Positions 58,620-64,000 of a stretch of DNA of 64,000 nucleotides are shown here, piece by piece. This stretch comes from Peptococcaceae bacterium BRH_c8a (GTDB lineage Bacteria > Bacillota > Desulfotomaculia > Desulfotomaculales > Desulfallaceae). How positions within the stretch are numbered: position 1 is the first letter of the stretch; every line of letters begins with the position of its first letter. A program made the translations under genes and the position numbers. The DNA lies in NCBI GenBank assembly GCA_000961575.1, contig LADP01000039.1, positions 62,001 to 126,000 on the forward strand, in the 5' to 3' direction. The notes below the pieces were generated by a model, which was given only the letters and a program-made list of their open reading frames with translations, was not told where the DNA came from and ran no database searches.

Positions 58620-59689
58620 TGGCCGACAATAATTCAGCCCAGCAAAAGACCGAACCACCGTCACCAAAAAAACTTAGCGACGCGCGCAAAAAAGGTCAGG
58701 TACCCAAGAGCCGTGATCTTAGCGCCGCGCTGATATTACTGGCGGCCCTGGCCACCATCGCGCTAACCAGGGATAACATCGTGCTTTCCATGGAGCGATT
58801 GCTGCTGGATTATTTCCGTGCCGGCATGACGGTAGGCCTACCGGCGGAAAGCCTGCCTTACCAGGGGTTCTGGTTCCTGGCCCGCATGGGTACGGTGCTG
58901 CTGCCGCTTTTTGCGGTGATTATGGCTATGTCGGTAGCGGCTAACGTGGCGCAGGTTGGGGTGATGTTCTCACCCCAGGTGTTACAGCCTAAAATGGAAC
59001 GTCTTAACCCGGCTCAGGGTATTAAGCGGATTTTTAGCCTGCGCAGCCTGTTCGAACTGGCCAAAAATTTGATTAAGGTCATTATCGTGGCCGCTGCAGT
59101 TTATTTAGTGATTAAATCAAGGTTACCGGAAATGCTGCTGATTTATTTTAAAACGCCGGCCCAGTTAATTGAATTAATCGCCGAAGCCATGCTAATTGCC
59201 GCCTTTACCGGCGGGGGAGCCTTTTTGGTGGTTTCAGTGTTCGACCTAATGTTCCAACGCTATGAACATACGAAAAATTTGCGCATGACCAAACAGGAAG
59301 TTAAAGATGAAATGAAACAAACCGAGGGGGATCCACAGGTTAAATCATGGCTGCGGCGCCGCCAACGTGAGATTATTGTAAACGCCATCCGCCGGGAGGT
59401 ACCGCGGGCGACAGTGGTAATTACCAACCCCACCCACCTGGCCGTTGCGGTCAGGTACGACGAAAAGGAAATGCCTGCCCCAATGGTTACTGCCAAGGGC
59501 GCCGGCGACCTGGTTCAGGTCATGAAACGGCTGGCCCGGCAAAACAAAGTCGCCGTGGTGGAAAACCCGCCGGTGGCCCGAACGCTTTACAAGAACGTAG
59601 AAGTAGGTCAGGAGATTCCCATGGAACTTTACCAAGCTATTGCGGAAGTTATTGCTATGGTCTACAAGCTAAAAGGCAAAGCTGTGTAG
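58619..59689 (+). CDS. flhB: Flagellar export gate and specificity switch protein FlhB
   Basis: The 356-residue product starts with EPPSPKKLSDARKKGQVPKS, the cytoplasmic N-terminal motif. Four helices follow, then the cytoplasmic domain with the self-cleavage site VVITNPTHLAVAVRYDEKEM (NPTH). Cleavage between Asn and Pro allows the switch from hook to filament export together with FliK. Length is normal. A palindromic repeat follows the stop. Confidence 0.97.
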   Translation: MADNNSAQQKTEPPSPKKLSDARKKGQVPKSRDLSAALILLAALATIALTRDNIVLSMERLLLDYFRAGMTVGLPAESLPYQGFWFLARMGTVLLPLFAVIMAMSVAANVAQVGVMFSPQVLQPKMERLNPAQGIKRIFSLRSLFELAKNLIKVIIVAAAVYLVIKSRLPEMLLIYFKTPAQLIELIAEAMLIAAFTGGGAFLVVSVFDLMFQRYEHTKNLRMTKQEVKDEMKQTEGDPQVKSWLRRRQREIIVNAIRREVPRATVVITNPTHLAVAVRYDEKEMPAPMVTAKGAGDLVQVMKRLARQNKVAVVENPPVARTLYKNVEVGQEIPMELYQAIAEVIAMVYKLKGKAV

Positions 59690-59692
59690 TTT

Positions 59693-59749
59693 GGTGCCAG
59701 GTGTTGCAAGTTGTAAATCTTAGATTTGCAACTTGCAACACCTGGCACC
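59693..59749 (+). repeat. Palindromic repeat family, copy 3 (variant centre)
   Basis: The outer 21 nt on each side are identical to those of the copies at 10546 and 14743. The centre TAAATCTTAGATTT differs but is itself palindromic, so the stem is preserved. It begins three bases after the flhB stop and lies 54 nt before the flhA start. Confidence 0.88.
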
Positions 59750-59802
59750 AAGCAAGGCTTGGGCTTGGACTTGGACTTTGAATCGAGTTGGAGGAATCTG
59801 TT

Positions 59803-61884
59803 TTGCCCACTTTTACCAGGGCCGGTATCACTTCACAGCTGAAAAAAAACACTGATATTGCCATAGCATCGGCCATCCTGGGCATTGTACTGATGATTAT
59901 TATCCCGCTGCCGCCGCTGGCGCTGGATTTCTTTCTTACCATCAGCATTACCCTGGCGCTGGTAATTATAATGATTACCATGTTCACCGTCGAACCGCTG
60001 CAGTTTTCGGTTTTTCCGGCCCTGCTGCTGGTGACCACGCTGTACCGGTTGGCGCTGAACATCTCATCTACCCGGCTAATCCTGGGCGAAGCAGAAGCAG
60101 GCCGCATTATCGACGGTTTTGGCCAATTTGTGGTGGGCGGCAACTATATTGTAGGGGCCATCGTTTTTACCATTATCACTGTCATTCAATTTGTAGTTAT
60201 TACCAGCGGGGCGGGCCGGGTTTCCGAAGTGACAGCCCGGTTTACCCTGGACGCCATGCCGGGCAAGCAAATGAGCATTGACGCTGAATTCAACAGCGGT
60301 TTGATTAGCGAAACCGAAGCCCGGGACCGCAGGCGCAAGTTGCAGCGTGAAGCAGACTTTTTCGGCGCTATGGACGGTGCCAGCAAGTTTGTACGCGGCG
60401 ACGCCATCGCTGGTATTGTCATTATTGTCATTAACGTAATCGGTGGTATTACCATCGGGGTACTGCAAAAGGGCATGGCCATGATGGAGTCCGTTCAGGT
60501 ATACACCATCCTGACCATTGGCGACGGCCTGGTGTCACAGCTCCCGGCATTACTTATTTCCACCGCCTCGGGTATCTTAGTCACCCGGGCCACCACCGAC
60601 TCGAGTTTTGGCACCGACTTGGCTAACCAGTTTTTGAACTTTCCTAAAGTTTTATTTGTGGTAGCAGGATTTCTGCTGATTATCGGCCTGATTCCGGCCA
60701 TGCCCACTTTTGTATTTGCCATTCTTGCCGGGGCGTTAGGGTTTGTTGGCTACTCACTGCTTAACGAGCAGAAAAAAACCGAGCTGCAGGACAGGGAAGA
60801 AACAGCCCGGAAGAAGGTTCAGGAACACCGCGAACCGGAGAACGTCATGCAGTTTTTGGAAACTGACCCGCTGCAGATTGAAATTGGCTATAACTTAATA
60901 CCATTAACTGATGAAAGAAACAACGGTGATCTGCTGCAAAGGCTGACCTCGGTAAGGCGCCAATGCGCCACTGAAATGGGTATTTTTGTTAAACCAATTC
61001 GCATCCGGGATAATTTGCAGTTACCACCCAACCAATACGTTTTTAAACTTCGGGGTGAAGAAATTGAAAAGGGTGAACTGATGCCCGGCCAGTATCTGGC
61101 CCTTAACCCCACTAACCAGGAAATGAAAATTAGCGGCATCCTCACCACCGAGCCAACCTTTGGGTTACCGGCCTGGTGGATAACGGCAGATAAAAAAGAA
61201 CAGGCCGAAATAAACGGTTTTACAGTGGTCGACTGCTCCACCGTACTGGTTACTCACCTGACCGAATTTATTAAAAAATATGCCCACGAACTGCTTGGCC
61301 GCCAAGACGTTAAGGAACTGCTGGACGTAGTGCGGGAAAACAATCCGGCTGTGGTGGACGAGCTGGTGCCGGATCTGATGACCGTAGGCGAGGTGCAGAA
61401 AGTATTGCAGAACCTGCTGCGCGAGTTCGTACCGCTTAGGGACATCATCACTATCCTGGAATCTTTGGGAGATGGGGCGCGGCTAAATAAAGACATGGAC
61501 TTTTTAACCGACCACGTGCGCCAGTCCCTGTCCCGCGGCATCTGCCGGCGACTGTTGAACCAGGATAACAAACTGCAGGTAATTACGCTGCACCCCAAAC
61601 TGGAGCAACTACTGGCCGACTCGGTGCAGGCCACCCAGTTGGGCGCCTACCCGGTGCTGGAACCACGGCTGGCCAGGCAGGTACTGGATAACATTGCTGA
61701 TACTATCGAAAAAGCCGTCGCCAGGGGATTTGCGCCGGTATTGCTTAGTTCACCGCGCCTGCGGCTACCCCTGAGACGGTTTATGGTCAGGCAATTGCCG
61801 GCAACAGCGGTACTCTCCATGAACGAAATTATACCGGAAATTGATATTGAAGCGGTGGGGACGGTGGTTATGAGTGAAGATTAA
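59803..61884 (+). CDS. flhA: Flagellar export gate protein FlhA
   Basis: The 693-residue product has seven to eight transmembrane helices in the first 320 residues, with PLQFSVFPALLLVTTLYRLA and ARFTLDAMPGKQMSIDAEFN, the FHIPEP-family signature. The C-terminal cytoplasmic domain docks chaperone-substrate complexes. TTG start 59803 behind TTGGAGG; a TTG at 59788 overlaps that site. It ends 11 nt inside flhF. Confidence 0.97.
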   Translation: MPTFTRAGITSQLKKNTDIAIASAILGIVLMIIIPLPPLALDFFLTISITLALVIIMITMFTVEPLQFSVFPALLLVTTLYRLALNISSTRLILGEAEAGRIIDGFGQFVVGGNYIVGAIVFTIITVIQFVVITSGAGRVSEVTARFTLDAMPGKQMSIDAEFNSGLISETEARDRRRKLQREADFFGAMDGASKFVRGDAIAGIVIIVINVIGGITIGVLQKGMAMMESVQVYTILTIGDGLVSQLPALLISTASGILVTRATTDSSFGTDLANQFLNFPKVLFVVAGFLLIIGLIPAMPTFVFAILAGALGFVGYSLLNEQKKTELQDREETARKKVQEHREPENVMQFLETDPLQIEIGYNLIPLTDERNNGDLLQRLTSVRRQCATEMGIFVKPIRIRDNLQLPPNQYVFKLRGEEIEKGELMPGQYLALNPTNQEMKISGILTTEPTFGLPAWWITADKKEQAEINGFTVVDCSTVLVTHLTEFIKKYAHELLGRQDVKELLDVVRENNPAVVDELVPDLMTVGEVQKVLQNLLREFVPLRDIITILESLGDGARLNKDMDFLTDHVRQSLSRGICRRLLNQDNKLQVITLHPKLEQLLADSVQATQLGAYPVLEPRLARQVLDNIADTIEKAVARGFAPVLLSSPRLRLPLRRFMVRQLPATAVLSMNEIIPEIDIEAVGTVVMSED

Positions 61885-63100
61885 AAAAGTTGTGGCAGCC
61901 GATATGCAGCAAGCGATGCAGCAAATCCGCCTGGAACTGGGGGATGATGCCATCATTATTAATTCGGTACGGGAACCTTTAAAGAGCGTCAGGCAACTTT
62001 TGGGCCGGCGCAACATTGAGGTTACGGCAGCAGTAGACGATGCGCCGGTAAATACACCGGAACCCCAATTATTAGCCCCGGAGTCACCCGCACTATTGCC
62101 GGAGGAGGGAACAGTGCGCACCAGGCCCGCTCTTAAACCTGGCCCGCCTGAAGCTAGGCTGGAACGGGTTATTCCCGGTCGCATAGTACCGACCAGATTA
62201 CCGGAACCTATTCTGACGCTGACCAGCGAAACTGAAAACAGCTGGTTCAAGACGATCCTGCAACAGGAGTTGGATAAGGAGGAGGCCGGCTTGGATAACA
62301 ATATAACAACCAAGTGGAAAAAAATCTTACGGCAAATCGAAGTCAATGATTCAGTCACTGATATTCTTTTTAATGATTTCAACCTGGATATTGAACAGTT
62401 GGGCCTGCCCCCCGAAGATATTATCAGGGTATACCTCCGGGAGCAGCTCATCAAACTGCTGAGACCGGCCTACGAAAGAAAAAACGGGGCCCGCATAAAT
62501 ACCTTTATTGGGCCCACCGGGGTAGGTAAGACCATGTCCCTGGTGAAACTGGCCACTCGCAGCAAAGTGGTGGAGAAAAAGCAGATTGCCATGATCGCGG
62601 TTTACAACCACCGTTTCGGAGCAATGGAAAAGCTAAATTACTACGGCAATATTATTGGTTCCCCGGTAGACGTGGTCATGACGCCGGCCGAACTGGCCCA
62701 GGCCGTTGATGCCCACCGGGATAAGGATATTATTTATATTGACACCGAGGGCAGGCCATCCATGAACCGCAGCCAGGTGCTGGAACTGCACTCCTTTATC
62801 GGTGCGGTAAGTGAACCCCAGAACCTGCACCTGGTGCTGAGCACATCCACCAAAAACCTGGATCTGATTAGAATTGCCAATGATTTCAGGTCTGTGGGTT
62901 ATAACAAGATTGTGATGACCAAAATGGACGAGACAGATACCTATGGCGCCATGCTGAACCTGGTATGCAATACCGGGGTGCCGGTGACCCACGTGACCAA
63001 CGGGCAAAACGTGCCCGACGACATAGAACGTTTGTCTCCCAAACGATTTGCAGAAATATTACTCGGGAGCGTTGTGCTGGATGAGGATTATCAAACATAA
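61874..63100 (+). CDS. flhF: Flagellar biosynthesis GTPase FlhF, divergent
   Basis: The 408-residue product has the N-terminal MQQIRLELGDDAIIINSVRE and an SRP-type GTPase domain with TFIGPTGVGKTMSLVKLA (G1), YIDTEGRPS (G3) and VMTKMDETDTYGAML (G4). Several motifs deviate. The conserved DTYR(I/A)AAVEQL box is YNHRFGAMEKL, so Asp and Tyr are replaced. GKTTT is GKTMS. FlhF directs flagellum position. GTG start 61874 inside the end of flhA. GTP hydrolysis may be weak, which is inferred. Confidence 0.92.
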   Translation: MKIKKVVAADMQQAMQQIRLELGDDAIIINSVREPLKSVRQLLGRRNIEVTAAVDDAPVNTPEPQLLAPESPALLPEEGTVRTRPALKPGPPEARLERVIPGRIVPTRLPEPILTLTSETENSWFKTILQQELDKEEAGLDNNITTKWKKILRQIEVNDSVTDILFNDFNLDIEQLGLPPEDIIRVYLREQLIKLLRPAYERKNGARINTFIGPTGVGKTMSLVKLATRSKVVEKKQIAMIAVYNHRFGAMEKLNYYGNIIGSPVDVVMTPAELAQAVDAHRDKDIIYIDTEGRPSMNRSQVLELHSFIGAVSEPQNLHLVLSTSTKNLDLIRIANDFRSVGYNKIVMTKMDETDTYGAMLNLVCNTGVPVTHVTNGQNVPDDIERLSPKRFAEILLGSVVLDEDYQT

Positions 63101-63953
63101 CACCTTTAACGAACCGGTAGACCGGGACAGCGAAGCGGTACCGGCCTGGGGGCCCCGGGTTCTTACCATTACCAGCGGCAAAGGCGGCGTTGGTAAAACC
63201 AACCTGTCGGTTAATCTGGCCATTGCCTTAACCCAGCTGAAGCAACGGGTAATTATTTTCGACGCCGACCTGGGCCTGGCCAATGTGGATGTACTGCTGG
63301 GGGTAACTCCGCCCTTTAACCTTTACGATCACCTGTATAAGGGGATACCCATAGAGGATGTTTTAACACCCGGCCCCGGAGGGATTAGAATTATATCCGG
63401 CGGTTCCGGTTTTCTAGAACTGGCCTGCCTGACGTCCCAACAGCACTCTCGATTGCTGGAAGGCCTAAATAAGCTAAACGAGCTGGCCGATTTTATTATT
63501 ATTGATACCGGGGCCGGTATCTCCAAAGAAGTGCTGGCCTTTTGCGCCGCGGCAGACGAAGTGCTGGTCGTGGTAGCCCCGGAACCGACTTCCCTGGCCG
63601 ATGCCTATGGTTTAATCAAGGTCATCGACAGGTTTAAACTGCACCGCGATGCTTACTTAATAGTCAACCAGTCGCATAGCGAAGGGGAGTCTCTGGACAC
63701 CGTAAACCGGCTCAGGGTACTGGCCGGCAAGTACTTGTCCGTCAAGGTCAATTACTTGGGCGACATACGCTTTGACCCCTGCGTCAGCCAAGCGGTTAAA
63801 AAACAACAGCCGTTTTTACTTTACAACTGCGCTGCTGCGGCAGGGGTAAAAAAGATAGCCCATGCCATTTTACATAAAACAATGGCAACGGAACAGCAAA
63901 CAGAACAGGGGCTGCCGGGCTTCATTAGCAAATTAGGCAGGCTCTTTAGATAA
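63081..63953 (+). CDS. flhG: MinD/ParA-type ATPase FlhG (YlxH)
   Basis: The 290-residue product has the deviant Walker A SGKGGVGKTNLSVNLAIAL, switch I-type FDADLGLANVDVLLG and IIIDTGAGISKEVL. It regulates flagellum number with FlhF. The usual DQAxxLR activator helix is not seen; the N-terminus reads MRIIKHNTFNEPVDRDSE. I chose ATG 63081, with GGGAGCG ahead, inside the end of flhF. A start at 63048 is possible but has no ribosome site. Confidence 0.93.
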   Translation: MRIIKHNTFNEPVDRDSEAVPAWGPRVLTITSGKGGVGKTNLSVNLAIALTQLKQRVIIFDADLGLANVDVLLGVTPPFNLYDHLYKGIPIEDVLTPGPGGIRIISGGSGFLELACLTSQQHSRLLEGLNKLNELADFIIIDTGAGISKEVLAFCAAADEVLVVVAPEPTSLADAYGLIKVIDRFKLHRDAYLIVNQSHSEGESLDTVNRLRVLAGKYLSVKVNYLGDIRFDPCVSQAVKKQQPFLLYNCAAAAGVKKIAHAILHKTMATEQQTEQGLPGFISKLGRLFR

Positions 63954-63968
63954 CCGGAGGGTTTTACA

Positions 63969-64000
63969 TTGGCGGAACGGGGTTACCTGAGCATGACCCA
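63969..64000 (+). CDS. Start of a further gene, cut by the window end
   Basis: A TTG at 63969, nine bases after CGGAGGG, opens a frame reading MAERGYLSMT up to the edge. Ten residues are too few to assign a family. Position after flhG suggests another motility gene. Confidence 0.5.
   Translation, partial: MAERGYLSMT

Overview
The window looks like the chromosome of an anaerobic, endospore-forming, motile Gram-positive bacterium of the Desulfotomaculum/Pelotomaculum (Peptococcaceae) type. This is inferred from a soluble heterodisulfide reductase cluster with a flavin oxidoreductase module, UGA-encoded selenocysteine, a SpoVB-type flippase, strong GGAGG ribosome sites with many GTG/TTG starts, and a Firmicutes flagellar gene order with FliW/CsrA control. 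No phage, insertion sequence or CRISPR array was seen.

Bases 1-6700 hold an HdrABC-Flx type electron-bifurcation cluster on the + strand: hdrC (cut by the window edge), hdrB, hdrA, mvhD/flxD, two iron-sulfur proteins and an FAD/NAD(P) reductase. Two consecutive genes, hdrA and mvhD, carry an in-frame TGA exactly where the families have a conserved cysteine. Each TGA is followed by a hairpin at SECIS distance. They are two adjacent selenoproteins of one complex, not broken genes.

Bases 6700-25400 are mixed housekeeping: a four-helix membrane protein and an unrecognised 47-residue protein, a TPR protein, folE, a YpmA-like protein, surE, a SpoVB-like flippase, an EF-G-like GTPase, a two-domain deacetylase/DUF4015 protein, and tRNA-Val(CAC). 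A minus-strand block follows with two sodium:solute symporters, each paired with a small membrane partner, flanking a cNMP/CBS/DUF294 regulator. comB and a DUF1540-like small protein close this part.

Bases 25400-64000 are almost entirely motility genes, all on the + strand. The first block is fapA, motB, motA, cheW, cheA, cheB, flgM, an unknown gene, flgN, flgK, flgL, fliW, csrA, flagellin, a chemoreceptor, fliD, fliS, a FliT-like gene and flaG. The second block runs flgB, flgC, fliE-fliK, flgD, a TIGR02530-type gene, two hook-type genes, fliL, fliN, fliO-R, flhB, flhA, flhF and flhG. A cyclic-di-GMP-I riboswitch with a terminator sits in the leader of the flgB block. Sigma-D type promoters precede flagellin, the chemoreceptor and fliD, and the flagellin leader has two CsrA-type sites. 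Three layers of control are therefore visible: c-di-GMP on basal-body genes, FlgM/sigma-D on late genes, and FliW/CsrA on flagellin translation. fliM is absent from its usual place, and FlhF and FlhG both lack typical catalytic or activator motifs.

Several dispersed palindromic repeat families occupy the gaps. They include a 65-nt near-perfect hairpin (three copies) and a GTCATCCTGAGCG element (four copies or part copies).
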